A DNA stretch of 64,000 nucleotides from Streptomyces sp. GESEQ-35 (GTDB taxonomy: Bacteria; Actinomycetota; Actinomycetes; Streptomycetales; Streptomycetaceae): NCBI RefSeq assembly GCF_017948485.1, contig NZ_JAFFSX010000017.1, forward strand, positions 124,001 through 188,000, given 5' to 3'. Shown here in pieces: positions 48,801 through 58,018 of the stretch (its first letter is position 1; each line of letters opens with the position of its first letter). A program made the translations under genes and the position numbers. Below the pieces are notes generated by a model, which did no database searches, was not told where the DNA came from, and worked only from the letters and a program-made list of their open reading frames with translations.

Positions 48801-50390
48801 TCAGGACGCGGCTCTCTGTATGAGCCGCTGCCGGATCAGGCGCCGGGCCGGCTTGCCGGTGGGGGTGCGATCCACGGCGTCCAGGGCTTCGGTGAGGCGG
48901 ATCCGCTCGAAGTGGGCGAGCTGTTCGTTGGCCCGTGCCGTGACCGAGTCGAGGACGTCGAGGATCCGGTGGGGGCGACCGGAGGTGTCGTGGTCCGCGC
49001 GCAGGACGACGCCCGCCCAGACCAGGCCGCCGTGTTCTTCGTCGGGCCAGCCGGCGACCACGCAGTCGGCGACCCTCGGGTCGGTGGCGAGGATCCCTTC
49101 GACACGGCTGGGCGAGACGATCTCGTTGTCGTACTTGAAGATGTCGTCGATCCGGTCGACCAGCCACAGGGCCCCGTCGTCGTCGACGTATCCGACGTCC
49201 CCGGTGGAGAACCAGCCGTCCGCGTCGATGCGCTCACAGGTCTGCTCGCCGAGGTAGCCGGCCATCAGCTGGGGGCCCTTGACCTGCACCTCGCCGCTGG
49301 ACCAGACGTCGACCGGGCGGCGGGTGGTGAGGTCGACGAGCCGGCACTCGGTTCCGGGCACCGGGGCGCCGACCGCGCCGGGCCGGTAGCCGTCGGGCTG
49401 CTGGCAGTGGGTGAGCGGGGAGAGTTCGGCCATGCCGTAGCCCTGGACGACGGGGACGCCGAGCAGGTCGCGCAGGGTGCGGGCGGCTTCCCGGCGCAGT
49501 CCGGAGCCGCCGGAGAGCACGGCCGTGAGCGCGGGTCCGCCCCGCGCGGCGCGCTCGGTCGCGGCGAGGCGTCCGTCAGCGGCGAGGCGGTGCAGTCGTG
49601 CGGGCAGCCCGTAGTAGTGGGTGGCGCCGGTGCCGGCGGCCACGGCCAGCGAGAGAAGCGGGTCGGGGTCCTGGCACAGCACCTGGCAGGCGCCCGCGTC
49701 GAGCGCCGAGTTGAGGTGCATGACGTGGTACAGCGGCAGGTGGTTGACGGTCACCGAGTCGCGGCCCAGGCGGTGGGCGAGGGCGGTCTGCCGGGCGTTG
49801 GCGACCACGTTGCGGTGGGTGAGCAGTACGCCCTTGGGGCGGCCGGTGGTCCCGGTGGTGAACTGCACGCAGGCGACGGCGTCCCGCTCGGCGTGGACCG
49901 GTTCGGGGGTGTCCGGCATCCCTTCCAGGGCGGTGTGCAGGGGCACGCAGCCGGGGGGCACCACGGCGTCGGGCGCGTCGGTCACCACGATGGTGTGCAG
50001 CGCGGGCAGCGCACCCCGCATCTTGGCCAGCAGTCCGGCCGTCGCGGCGGGCACCAGAGCGATCTCGGCCCCGGACGCGGCGAAGACGTGCCGCAGTCCG
50101 TCCTCGCCGATCAGCGGGTTGACCAGCACGACCGTGGCCCCGCCGCGTATCGCGCCGTAGTAGCCGGCGGCGAAGACCGGGTCGAGGACGTTGGCCACGC
50201 CGATCCGCACGCCCGGCCGGCCGGCGGTCAGTTGCTGCACGAGCACGGCGATCCGGTCGGCCCGGGCGTCGAGTTCACGGAAGGAGAGGGCCGCGCGGGC
50301 GGTGCGGACGGCGGTGCCGTCCGGGTCGCGCTCGGCGGCCGCGCGCAGCAGACCGTCCACCGGGAACTCGGGATACGTGAACTTCGGCAC
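48801..50390 (-). CDS. Acyl- or aminoacyl-AMP ligase (ANL superfamily)
   Basis: This 529-residue adenylating enzyme has the P-loop FTTGTTGRPKGVLLTH, the A5-like segment VVQGYGMAELSPLTH, STGDVGYVDDDG and the C-terminal catalytic lysine in DRTPTGKPARR. It activates a carboxylic acid for transfer to CoA or a carrier protein. No carrier domain is fused. The GTG start follows GGAGGAG; an upstream in-frame start lacks such a site. In an operon with an FkbJ-like ACP, it may load a starter acid used by the KAS III or the condensation-like protein. The substrate is not readable by eye. Confidence 0.9.
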   Translation of the reverse strand: MPKFTYPEFPVDGLLRAAAERDPDGTAVRTARAALSFRELDARADRIAVLVQQLTAGRPGVRIGVANVLDPVFAAGYYGAIRGGATVVLVNPLIGEDGLRHVFAASGAEIALVPAATAGLLAKMRGALPALHTIVVTDAPDAVVPPGCVPLHTALEGMPDTPEPVHAERDAVACVQFTTGTTGRPKGVLLTHRNVVANARQTALAHRLGRDSVTVNHLPLYHVMHLNSALDAGACQVLCQDPDPLLSLAVAAGTGATHYYGLPARLHRLAADGRLAATERAARGGPALTAVLSGGSGLRREAARTLRDLLGVPVVQGYGMAELSPLTHCQQPDGYRPGAVGAPVPGTECRLVDLTTRRPVDVWSSGEVQVKGPQLMAGYLGEQTCERIDADGWFSTGDVGYVDDDGALWLVDRIDDIFKYDNEIVSPSRVEGILATDPRVADCVVAGWPDEEHGGLVWAGVVLRADHDTSGRPHRILDVLDSVTARANEQLAHFERIRLTEALDAVDRTPTGKPARRLIRQRLIQRAAS

Positions 50391-50506
50391 GGTTCTCCTC
50401 CGGGTCTCGGTAGGCGGCGCGCACACCGCTCGACGGGTTCACGTTCCGCCGGACCGCTTGAGGAATGTTCGAAGGGTGCTCGATCTGTACTGCACTGCAC
50501 CCCTGC

Positions 50507-51796
50507 TCACCCTCGAACGCCGGACCGTGTCCCCTCACTTGTGCTGCTGGGCACGAACAGGTCGCTGCGCACGCTGACCGGGTCGGCGCCGTACGCGATC
50601 CTGCGGGTGATGCGCTCGCCGAGCGGGGTGCGGGTGACCACCGAGGCGGCGCGGGCGCGCAGCCGGGTGGTGACGGGTCCGCCGCGGCCGAGCAGCGCCT
50701 TGGCCTGAAGCCGCTGCATCCGGTGCACGGCGGCGGCCGCGGGCCTGCGGCGCAGCTCGTAGGGGAGCAGCCGGGTGCGGCTCGCGTCGCCCGCGCGGAC
50801 GGCGTCGAGCAGGACGGGGTGGGCGGCGGCCGCGTCCTGGAGGGCGAGGTTGATGCCCTGGGCGCCGATCGGCCCGTGCGTGTGGGCGCTGTCACCGACG
50901 AGCATCAGCCCGTCGCGCACCCACTCCTCGGCCTGGGCGGCGAACACGTCGAGCAGCTTCAGGTCCGCGAGAGCGGGCGGATGCTCGCGGAACAGTTCCG
51001 TGAACTGCGGCAGCGCGTCGGTCAGTTCGCGGCGGATCGCGTCGATCCCCTGGGCCGCGACCCGGTTCCAGGTCCCGTGCGGCAGGGTCCAGCCGATGCG
51101 CAGCCGGTCGGGGTGGGTGTCGTGGACGAGGAGGGCGCCGCGCTCGGTGCGGTGGACCCGTACGTGCCCGGTGGCCCCGCCCGGCGCGGGCAGCGCGAAC
51201 CACACCACGTCCTGGTCGAACGCCTCGGTCCGTCCGGCGTCGATGCCGGCCAGCATCCGGGTCCGGGAGTACCGGCCGTCGGCGCCGGCCACGACGTGCG
51301 CCCGCACCATCGCCGTGTGCCCGTTCCCGTGCTGCGCCACGGCCCCGGTGACCCGGTCGCCGTCGCGCAGCAGCGCACTGAGCCGGTAGCCCTCCAGCAG
51401 GGTGAATCCGGGCAGGGCACGGCAGGCGGCGAGGAGCTCGTGCAGCAGATGGCGCTGGGGCAGGGCGAGCAGACAGTCGTACGGCGGTGTCAGGCGCCGG
51501 TAGTCGATGTCGAGCAGCAGCCGTTCGTCCTGGAGGACCTGGAAGCCCTTCAGCGTGCAGGCTCCGCGGGCCCGGGCGCCGTCGAGGACGCCCAGTTCGC
51601 CGAGGATGCGCTGCCCGCCGGGCTGGAGGATCTCGCCGTGGAAGTCGCGGCGCAGCCCGGTGGAGCGCTCCAGCAGGGCGACGCTGACGCCGGAGCGCAG
51701 CAGCATCAGGGTGAGCGCGAGCCCGGCGGGGCCTGCGCCGACCACACAGACGTCGGTACGCAGTTCGTTGACCCGACCCATCTCGGGCACCTTCAT
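50507..51796 (-). CDS. FAD-dependent hydroxylase (class A, short form)
   Basis: This 429-residue flavoprotein has VCVVGAGPAGLALTLMLLRSG, the DG region VVAGADGRYSRTRMLAG, and the GD motif LMLVGDSAHTHGPIGAQGIN. It lacks the thioredoxin-like tail of the 46,731-48,452 enzyme and is closer to UbiH/p-hydroxybenzoate hydroxylase types. It probably oxidises the polycyclic core, perhaps with ring opening or epoxidation. GGAGG precedes the ATG. The last 20 residues are Ser/Arg-rich. A 116-bp gap separates it from the ligase gene. Confidence 0.92.
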   Translation of the reverse strand: MKVPEMGRVNELRTDVCVVGAGPAGLALTLMLLRSGVSVALLERSTGLRRDFHGEILQPGGQRILGELGVLDGARARGACTLKGFQVLQDERLLLDIDYRRLTPPYDCLLALPQRHLLHELLAACRALPGFTLLEGYRLSALLRDGDRVTGAVAQHGNGHTAMVRAHVVAGADGRYSRTRMLAGIDAGRTEAFDQDVVWFALPAPGGATGHVRVHRTERGALLVHDTHPDRLRIGWTLPHGTWNRVAAQGIDAIRRELTDALPQFTELFREHPPALADLKLLDVFAAQAEEWVRDGLMLVGDSAHTHGPIGAQGINLALQDAAAAHPVLLDAVRAGDASRTRLLPYELRRRPAAAAVHRMQRLQAKALLGRGGPVTTRLRARAASVVTRTPLGERITRRIAYGADPVSVRSDLFVPSSTSEGTRSGVRG

Positions 51797-51843
51797 GCTC
51801 GTCCTCCTGTGGTGGGACGGGCCGTCGATCGGGTGCGGGCCCG

Positions 51844-51890
51844 TTGTGGCTGGTCGCGCAGTTCCCCGCGCCCCTTCGGGGCGCTGCCGG
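51844..51890 (+). repeat. Streptomyces-type intergenic hairpin repeat, copy 3
   Basis: The block is GTTGTGGCTGGTCGCGCAG then TTCCCCGCGCCCCTTCGGGG and CGCTGCCGG, almost the same as copies 1 and 2. It lies between the thioesterase and hydroxylase genes, inside an otherwise compact operon. Confidence 0.82.
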
Positions 51891-51916
51891 ACCGCAGCCG
51901 AATTTGCCCCGGCCGC

Positions 51917-52681
51917 TCAGCCGTGCGCGCCGACCGGCACCCGGGAAGCCACAGCGAGCCGTCGTACGACCCGGCAGGCCCGGCCGAGCAGGCGGGGCAG
52001 TTCGGGGCCGCGGACGAAGAAGTGGTCGCCGGGGAGTGTGCGGGTGGTCAGCGGGCCCGTGGTCCAGCGTCGCCAGTCCGCCAGTTCGGCGGGCCGTACC
52101 AGCGCGTCGTCCGCGCCGGCGACGGCCAGCACCGGCACCGTCAGCGGGCCGTCCGCGACCGGGGTGCGGGCGGCGCGGCGCAGACCGTCGGCGAGGGCGA
52201 GATCGGCGCGCAGCACCGGCATCACGGACCGGTACCAGAAGCCGCCGGGGGCGGCGTCCTCGGGCACGGCACCCGTGGTGTCGAGCAGCCGCAGCAGCTG
52301 CTCGTCGGAATCCCGGCAGGCGTCCGCCAGTCGGGAGGCGGTGTCGGGCGGCGGGCAGGCCCCCACGGCGAGCAGCGCCGGGCCGGGCAGCCCGGCCTCG
52401 TGCAGTGCCCGGGTGAGCGTGTAGGCGACCAGCGCGCCGAGGCTGTGCCCGTACAGCACGTACGGCGTGTGCGGCGCGGTCCGGAAGCCGTCCATCAGGT
52501 CGGCCAGCAGCGCCTCGCGTCCCGTCACCCGGGGTTCGCGGCGCCGGCTGTCACGGCCGGGGAGCAGGTGCGGCACGGGCGAGACGCCGGTGCCGAGCTC
52601 TGCGGTCCAGCCGTGGAACGACGAGACGCCGGCTCCGGCGTGCGCGAAGCAGTGGAGCAGCACCGGCTGTTCGTCGGACAT
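51917..52681 (-). CDS. Type II thioesterase, copy 2 (aromatic half)
   Basis: This 254-residue alpha/beta hydrolase has LLHCFAHAGAGVSSFHGW, the nucleophile motif LYGHSLGALVAYTL and the histidine region LPGDHFFVRG. It resembles the macrolide-side thioesterase in family but not closely in sequence. Such enzymes clear blocked carrier proteins; in aromatic clusters they can also cut back a wrong starter group. It is the first gene after the minus-strand SARP gene and may lead the tailoring operon. Confidence 0.9.
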   Translation of the reverse strand: MSDEQPVLLHCFAHAGAGVSSFHGWTAELGTGVSPVPHLLPGRDSRRREPRVTGREALLADLMDGFRTAPHTPYVLYGHSLGALVAYTLTRALHEAGLPGPALLAVGACPPPDTASRLADACRDSDEQLLRLLDTTGAVPEDAAPGGFWYRSVMPVLRADLALADGLRRAARTPVADGPLTVPVLAVAGADDALVRPAELADWRRWTTGPLTTRTLPGDHFFVRGPELPRLLGRACRVVRRLAVASRVPVGAHG

Positions 52682-52763
52682 CGGCCGTCCCTTTTCTCGT
52701 CGCGCCTCGTCGGATCCCCGCGCCCCACGAGGGTCGCGCCGGGTCCTTGAGGCACGCTCGGGC

Positions 52764-53585
52764 TCAGACCGCGTACAGATTGAAGGTGGAGGTGGGCCGC
52801 GGCCCGCACACCACGTCCAGCGCCGGGTCCACGGTGAGCATCGCCTGGTGCAGCCGCTGAAGCTGCGGCGAGGGCTCCACGCCCAGATCCTCGATCAGCC
52901 GCTTGCGCAGCCGACGGTAGACGTCCAGCGCCGTGGCCTGCCGGCCGGAGCGGTAGAGCGCCACCATGGCCTGTGAGTGCAGGCCCTCGTGCTGCGGGTG
53001 ACGGGCGATCAGATCGGTGAGCTCGGCGATGAGTTCGGTGTGCCGGCCGAGCCGTAGGTCGGAGTCGATGCGGCGCTCGACGGTGACCAGACGGCTCTCC
53101 TCCAGCCGCATGACCTCGATCTCCAGGATCGGTCCGACGCGTACGTCGACGAGCGCGGGCCCCTGCCACATGGACAGCGCGTCCCCGAAGAGGCTCGCCG
53201 CGTTGGCGTCCTCGCCCTCATCGAAGGCGGACTGACCGGCCGTCACCAACCGCTCGTAGCGCTGTACGTCGACGCATTCGGGCGGGACCTGGAGCAGGTA
53301 GCCGCCGTGCCGGGTGGCCAGCACCTCCTTGGCGGTGCCGGGGGCGTCGGGCCCCATGGCGGTGCCGAGGCGGCGGCGCAGTTGCAGGATGTACGTCTGC
53401 ATGGTGGTCATCGCGCTCTGGGGCATGTTGGTTCCCCAGATCTCCTCCATGAGGGTGGGCACAGGCATGACCCTGCCCGGGTAGAAGGCGAGCAGAGCGA
53501 GGATCTGCCTCGGCTTGCCCGCAGTCGGAACGATCGAGACTCCGTTGACGTGAGCGCTCAACGGACCCAGAACCTGTATCTCCAC
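52764..53585 (-). CDS. SARP-family transcriptional activator 1
   Basis: This 273-residue regulator has an N-terminal OmpR-like winged helix (about 1-95: MEIQVLGPLSAHVNG ... TLMEEIWGTNMP ... LRRRLG) and a bacterial transcriptional activation domain (about 105-250: YERLVTAGQSAFDEGE ... ALDVYRRLRKRLIEDLGVEPSP). No ATPase is fused. The GTG start follows GGGGAGG. It is transcribed in line with the tailoring operon and divergently from SARP 2. I saw no TTA codon in it. Confidence 0.94.
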   Translation of the reverse strand: MEIQVLGPLSAHVNGVSIVPTAGKPRQILALLAFYPGRVMPVPTLMEEIWGTNMPQSAMTTMQTYILQLRRRLGTAMGPDAPGTAKEVLATRHGGYLLQVPPECVDVQRYERLVTAGQSAFDEGEDANAASLFGDALSMWQGPALVDVRVGPILEIEVMRLEESRLVTVERRIDSDLRLGRHTELIAELTDLIARHPQHEGLHSQAMVALYRSGRQATALDVYRRLRKRLIEDLGVEPSPQLQRLHQAMLTVDPALDVVCGPRPTSTFNLYAV

Positions 53586-53932
53586 AGTTTCCTCCCCGTA
53601 CCGGTTGAGTGTTTGATTCCACTCGTTGGCTCAAAGCCGTCGGCCGTGCAGCACGCTAGCCCGGTTCTCGTGGCGCCCGTCGGTATCTCCAGCCGCGTTC
53701 AAGCGACCTTCCACACGCGGCCTTTCCACCTGGGATCAGCCCGCTCAAGAGCGCTTGTACGAATGCTGGAGCCGGGCTCGCACGGACGGCCGCCGCCCGC
53801 TTCGGGTGGCTATCGTCCGGAAGACGACCGCGCCACCCCGCGGCCGTCGCGATGGCCGAACCCCGACCGGATCACGACGGCCGCACCACGCCACCCCTGG
53901 CCGCCGCACACCCGACCAGCGACGGAGTCACC
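53586..53932. promoter_or_regulatory. Regulatory region between the two SARP genes
   Basis: This stretch separates divergent regulators. It contains several CTCAAG/TTCAAG elements (GGCTCAAAGCC near 53629, CGTTCAAGC near 53696, CGCTCAAGAGCG near 53742) but not at the 11- or 22-bp spacing expected of SARP operators. No firm promoter boxes were seen. Confidence 0.35.
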
Positions 53933-54286
53933 ATGGAACAGTGCCGGCCCGTGCCCGAGCTCCCCGGCGACACAGAACTGAGCGACCACGTCGCCGTGTT
54001 CGGCCACGGAGACGCCCACGGCACACCCGCACCGCCACACCACCCCGCCGTACGGACGCCCCTGCCCGCGCGCTTCCCGGGTCTCCGGCAGCCGAACGGC
54101 GGGTGCCGCTCCCGCCAGCGCGTACGGACACCCCGAACCACACACCGCCCGAATCCCCAGCAGCCCGACGACGAGCACCGCTCTCGGGCACCCCGAACCA
54201 CACACCGCCCGAATCCCCGGCAGCCCGACGACGGGCACCGCTGGCGGTGGCCCGGGCTCTCGCCGGACCGAGCGGTGCCGCGATGA
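53933..54286 (+). CDS. Hypothetical small protein, possibly coupled to SARP 2
   Basis: A 117-codon frame starts MEQCRPVPELPGDTELSDHV after GGAG and ends TGA at 54284-54286, overlapping the ATG of SARP 2 (ATGA). The first half has reasonable Streptomyces codon use; the second half is Arg/Pro/His-rich and crosses a 60-bp duplication. I recognise no family. It may be a leader gene that couples SARP 2 translation, or a chance frame. Confidence 0.35.
   Translation: MEQCRPVPELPGDTELSDHVAVFGHGDAHGTPAPPHHPAVRTPLPARFPGLRQPNGGCRSRQRVRTPRTTHRPNPQQPDDEHRSRAPRTTHRPNPRQPDDGHRWRWPGLSPDRAVPR
54129..54240 (+). repeat. 60-bp direct duplication upstream of SARP 2
   Basis: Two copies of a 60-bp unit begin at about 54129 and 54189 (ACCCCGAACCACACACCGCC core) and differ at only a few positions. 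The length is a multiple of three, so any frame passing through stays open. Confidence 0.9.
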
Positions 54287-55290
54287 GCGTGTCGGGTGGG
54301 GGCGTCGCGGCTGTCGCCGGGCGGGGGGCCGCGCTTTCGCCCGTCCGTGAGGAGACCGAGTTCCGGCTGCTGGGGCCGGTGGAGATCCGGGACGGCGGGG
54401 CGGGGACCGACATCGTGCCGCCGGGGCCGAAGCAGCGCGTGCTGCTGTCCGCTCTCGTGCTGCACGCCGGCCGGCCGCTGTCCGTGGACCAGCTCACCGA
54501 GGAGCTGTGGGGCGACAGTCCCCCGTCGAACGCGGCGAACGCGTTGCAGGCACATGTGGCCCGGCTGCGCCGGCTGCTGCCGGAGAACGCCGTAACCGTC
54601 GCCGGCCACGAGTGGATCACCACCCTGCCGACCGGCTATCTGCTGAGCCTGGGCCGCGCCACCACCGACGTCCAGCGCTTTGCCCGGCTGTCCGCCAAGG
54701 GCCGGGCCGCGGTCGCCACGGACCCCGGCTACGCGACCCAACTGCTGCGCCGGGCCCTGGCGTTGTGGCGCGGCCCGGCCCTCCAGGACAGCCGTGACGG
54801 ACCGATCTGCACCAGCGAGGCGAACCGTCTCGAGGAGAACCGGCTGACGGCGGTGGAGACCCTCTATGACGCGTGTCTGCGCTGCGCCCAGCACGGCGAG
54901 ATCACCGGCGAACTGGAGAAGCTGACGGCGGACCATCCGCTGCGCGAGCGGTTCTACGACCTGCTGATGGTCGCCCTCTACCGCAGTGGCCGCCAGGCCG
55001 AGGCCCTGGGCGTCTACGAACGCGCCCGCCGCCGGCTCGTGGAGGCCCTCGGTATCGAGCCGGGCCCGGTCCTGCGCGGGCGCCTGGAGGCGATCCTCAA
55101 CCACGCCCCCGACCTCTCCGTCCCCACGGGCCCCGGCCTGCCCGCCGGGCCGACGACGCTGACCGACACCCTCGAACTCGGCAGCGAGATCGCCCGCCTT
55201 CAGCGGCACATCGACGAACTGTGCCGCCGCCAGGAGGCGTTGGTGCGCCGCTTCGACGCGCTGGTCGCCCGGCTGCCGGAGACGACGTAG
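54283..55290 (+). CDS. SARP-family transcriptional activator 2
   Basis: This 335-residue regulator has an N-terminal winged-helix domain (about 25-120: FRLLGPVEIRDGG ... QLTEELWGDSPP ... ARLRRLLP) and an activation domain (about 125-275: RFARLSAKGRAA ... ALGVYERARRRLVEALGIEPGP). It ends in a probable coiled coil (EIARLQRHIDELCRRQEAL). The ATG at 54283 overlaps the stop of a small upstream frame; the ribosome binding site is weak, so coupling or a start further upstream is possible. It is directly upstream of the minimal PKS genes and is the likely activator of them. Confidence 0.92.
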   Translation: MSVSGGGVAAVAGRGAALSPVREETEFRLLGPVEIRDGGAGTDIVPPGPKQRVLLSALVLHAGRPLSVDQLTEELWGDSPPSNAANALQAHVARLRRLLPENAVTVAGHEWITTLPTGYLLSLGRATTDVQRFARLSAKGRAAVATDPGYATQLLRRALALWRGPALQDSRDGPICTSEANRLEENRLTAVETLYDACLRCAQHGEITGELEKLTADHPLRERFYDLLMVALYRSGRQAEALGVYERARRRLVEALGIEPGPVLRGRLEAILNHAPDLSVPTGPGLPAGPTTLTDTLELGSEIARLQRHIDELCRRQEALVRRFDALVARLPETT

Positions 55291-55436
55291 GCGCTCTCGG
55301 TCCTGCGTCGTGTTCAAGCCGTTCTCCAGGTACGTCGGCGACGCTCGGACCGTCGACGTGGGGCTCGTGTTTGTCGGCTGGGCGACGATTCGCGCCGCCG
55401 TCGTGACACCTGGAGGACAACTGTGAGGGACAGCCG
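55291..55436 (+). promoter_or_regulatory. Upstream region of the minimal type II PKS operon
   Basis: This 146-bp gap precedes KS-alpha. It carries close direct repeats of the type TCGGCGA, TCGGACC and GTCGACG around 55334-55360, about 10 bp apart. SARP proteins bind short direct repeats in this position, so it is a candidate operator. GAGGGA at 55425 is the ribosome binding site. Confidence 0.35.
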
Positions 55437-56702
55437 ATGAGAAGGGTCGTGATCACCGGAATCGGAGTGGTCGCCCCGGGTGGAGTGGGTGCCAAGGAGT
55501 TCTGGTCGCAGCTCACCGCGGGTCGCACGGCCACCCGTGGCATCACCCTGCTCGACCCGGCCCGGTTCCGTTCGCGCATCGCCGCGGAGGTGGACTTCGA
55601 CGCCGCCGCGCACGGGTTCACCGGGGCGGAGGCCGAACGGCTCGACCGCGCCGCGCAGTTCGCGGTGGTCAGCGCCCGCGAGGCACTGGCCGACAGCGGG
55701 CTGGGCGGGCAGCTCGACCCGCTGCGCACCGGGGTCACGCTCGGCAGCGCCGTCGGCTGCACCTCCGGCCTGGACGCGGAGTACGCGGAGGTCAGCGACA
55801 ACGGCGCCCACTGGCTGGTCGACCACACCCGGGCCGTGTCCCATCTGTTCGACTACTTCGTGCCCAGCTCGCTGGCGGCCGAGGTCGCCCACACCGTCGG
55901 CGCCCAGGGGCCGGTCTCGCTCGTGTCCACGGGCTGCACCTCGGGCCTGGACTCCGTCGGGCACGCCGTCGAGCTGATCCGTGAGGGCAGCGCCGACGTC
56001 ATGGTCACCGGCGCCACCGAGGCACCGATCTCCCCCATCACGCTGGCCTGCTTCGACGCGATCAAGGCCACCACCCCCCGCAACGACGAGCCGGAGAGCG
56101 CCTCACGGCCCTTCGACCGGACCCGGAACGGGTTCGTGCTCGGCGAGGGTTCGGCCGTCCTGGTCGTCGAGGAGCTGGAGCACGCCCGCCGCCGCGGCGC
56201 GCATGTGTACGCCGAGATCGCCGGCTTCGCCAGCCGCAGCAACGCCTACCACATGACCGGCCTGCGCACGGACGGCAGGGAGATGGCCGAGGCCATCACC
56301 GCCGCCCTCGACGAGGCCCGGCTCGGCCCCGACGCCGTCGACTACATCAACGCCCACGGCTCGGGCACCAAGCAGAACGACCGGCACGAGACGACCGCGT
56401 TCAAGCGCAGTCTGGGCGAGCGGGCGCACGAAGTGCCCGTCAGCTCCATCAAGTCGATGATCGGGCACTCGCTCGGCGCGATCGGCTCCCTCGAAGTGGC
56501 CGCCAGCGCGCTGGCCATCGAGCACGACGTCGTCCCGCCGACGGCGAATCTGCACGAACCCGACCCCGCCTGCGATCTGGACTACACACCGCTGGTGGCC
56601 CGCGAGCAGGTGACCGACACGGTCCTCACCGTGGGCAGCGGGTTCGGCGGTTTCCAGAGCGCCATGGTCCTGACCCGTCCGCACCTGGGAGTGAGCGCAT
56701 GA
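55437..56702 (+). CDS. Type II PKS ketosynthase alpha subunit (KS-alpha)
   Basis: This 421-residue ketosynthase has the active-site Cys167 in VSTGCTSGLDS, and later histidines in NAHGSGTKQNDRHE and MIGHSLGAIGS. The TGCTSG form is typical of aromatic type II KS-alpha, not of reducing systems. With the chain-length factor and ACP it builds the poly-beta-keto chain from malonyl units. The ATG follows GAGGGA. The 3' end overlaps the chain-length factor by 4 bp (ATGA), as is usual for the obligate heterodimer. Confidence 0.97.
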   Translation: MRRVVITGIGVVAPGGVGAKEFWSQLTAGRTATRGITLLDPARFRSRIAAEVDFDAAAHGFTGAEAERLDRAAQFAVVSAREALADSGLGGQLDPLRTGVTLGSAVGCTSGLDAEYAEVSDNGAHWLVDHTRAVSHLFDYFVPSSLAAEVAHTVGAQGPVSLVSTGCTSGLDSVGHAVELIREGSADVMVTGATEAPISPITLACFDAIKATTPRNDEPESASRPFDRTRNGFVLGEGSAVLVVEELEHARRRGAHVYAEIAGFASRSNAYHMTGLRTDGREMAEAITAALDEARLGPDAVDYINAHGSGTKQNDRHETTAFKRSLGERAHEVPVSSIKSMIGHSLGAIGSLEVAASALAIEHDVVPPTANLHEPDPACDLDYTPLVAREQVTDTVLTVGSGFGGFQSAMVLTRPHLGVSA

Positions 56703-57985
56703 CCGGCACGTCCCTCCTCGAACGCCCCACCGCCCCGGCCCCGGCGCCCCCGGGCGCTTCCCCGGCGGTCCGCAGCACCCACGCCGTGGTCACCGGCATC
56801 GGTGTCGCCGCCCCCAACGGGCTGGGCGCCGAGGCCTGGTGGGCGGCGGTGCTGCGCGGCGAGAGCGGCATCCGTCCGCTGACCCGCTTCGACGCCTCCC
56901 GGTATCCGGCCCGGTTCGCGGGCGAGGTACCCGGCTTCGTCGCCGAGGACCATGTGCCGAGCCGGCTGCTGTCGCAGACCGACCAGGTGACCCGGCTGTC
57001 GCTGGTGGCCGCCGAGGAGGCACTGCGGGACGCCGGCATCGACCCGGCCGAGCTGCCCGACTACGCGGCGGGCGCGGTCACCGCGTCCTCCGCGGGCGGC
57101 TTCGAGTTCGGCCAGCGCGAGTTGCAGGCCCTGTGGAGCAAGGGCAGCCAGCATGTCAGCGCGTACCAGTCCTTCGCCTGGTTCTACGCGGTGAACACCG
57201 GTCAGATCTCCATCCGCCACGGGCTGCGCGGCGCCAGCGGAGTGCTGGTGTCCGAGCAGGCGGGCGGTCTCGACGCCGTGGGGCAGGCCCGGCGCCAGCT
57301 GCGCAAGGGCGCCTCGGTCGTCGTCACGGGCGCGGTCGACTCCGCGCTGTGCCCGTGGGGCTGGGCCGCACACCTGGCCGAGGGCCGTATCAGCGTCAGC
57401 GACGACCCCGCCCGCGCCTTCCTCCCCTTCTCGGCGGACGCGAGCGGCTACGTCCCCGGTGAGGGCGGCGCCCTGCTGATCCTGGAGGCCGCCGACTCGG
57501 CCCGCGCCCGCGGCGCCCGGACGTACGGCACGGTCGCGGGATACGCGTCCACCTTCGACCCGGCCCCGCAGACGGGCGGCGGTTCCCGGCTGGGTGCCGC
57601 GGCCGAACTGGCCCTGGCCGACGCCGGTGTACGCGCCGACCAGGTCGACGTGGTCTTCGCCGACGGGGCCGGCGAGCGGGCGGCCGACCGCACCGAGGCC
57701 CAGGCGCTCGGCGACCTGTTCGGGGCGTACGGCGTCCCGGTGACCGCCCCGAAGAGCATGACGGGCCGGCTCGCCGCCGGCGGTGCCTCCCTGGACCTGG
57801 CCGCCGCTCTGCTCTCGCTGCGCGACCAGGTGATCCCGCCCACGACCGGTACGCGGCGCCCCGCCGAGGACTGCCCCCTGGACCTGGTGACGGGCACACC
57901 GCGCCGAGGCGTCGAACTGCGGACGGCGCTGGTGCTGGCGCGCGGCCGCGGGGGCTTCAACGCCGCGGCCGTGGTCCGCGCGTAG
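56699..57985 (+). CDS. Type II PKS chain-length factor (KS-beta)
   Basis: This 428-residue KS homologue has Gln187 in LVSEQAGGLDAVG in place of the cysteine, the hallmark of a chain-length factor. It has an N-terminal extension of about 25 residues rich in Ala/Pro. It sets chain length in the cleft with KS-alpha; the actual length cannot be read from this sequence without alignment of the gate residues. It is coupled to KS-alpha and followed by the ACP gene after 79 bp containing a short tandem repeat. Confidence 0.96.
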   Translation: MTGTSLLERPTAPAPAPPGASPAVRSTHAVVTGIGVAAPNGLGAEAWWAAVLRGESGIRPLTRFDASRYPARFAGEVPGFVAEDHVPSRLLSQTDQVTRLSLVAAEEALRDAGIDPAELPDYAAGAVTASSAGGFEFGQRELQALWSKGSQHVSAYQSFAWFYAVNTGQISIRHGLRGASGVLVSEQAGGLDAVGQARRQLRKGASVVVTGAVDSALCPWGWAAHLAEGRISVSDDPARAFLPFSADASGYVPGEGGALLILEAADSARARGARTYGTVAGYASTFDPAPQTGGGSRLGAAAELALADAGVRADQVDVVFADGAGERAADRTEAQALGDLFGAYGVPVTAPKSMTGRLAAGGASLDLAAALLSLRDQVIPPTTGTRRPAEDCPLDLVTGTPRRGVELRTALVLARGRGGFNAAAVVRA

Positions 57986-58018
57986 CCGCGGTCCGCCGTC
58001 GCCCGCACCGCACGTACC

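Noticed and set aside
52764..55290. bldA control through TTA codons in the two SARP genes
   Set aside because: I saw no in-frame TTA codon in either gene by eye. A computed scan would settle it.
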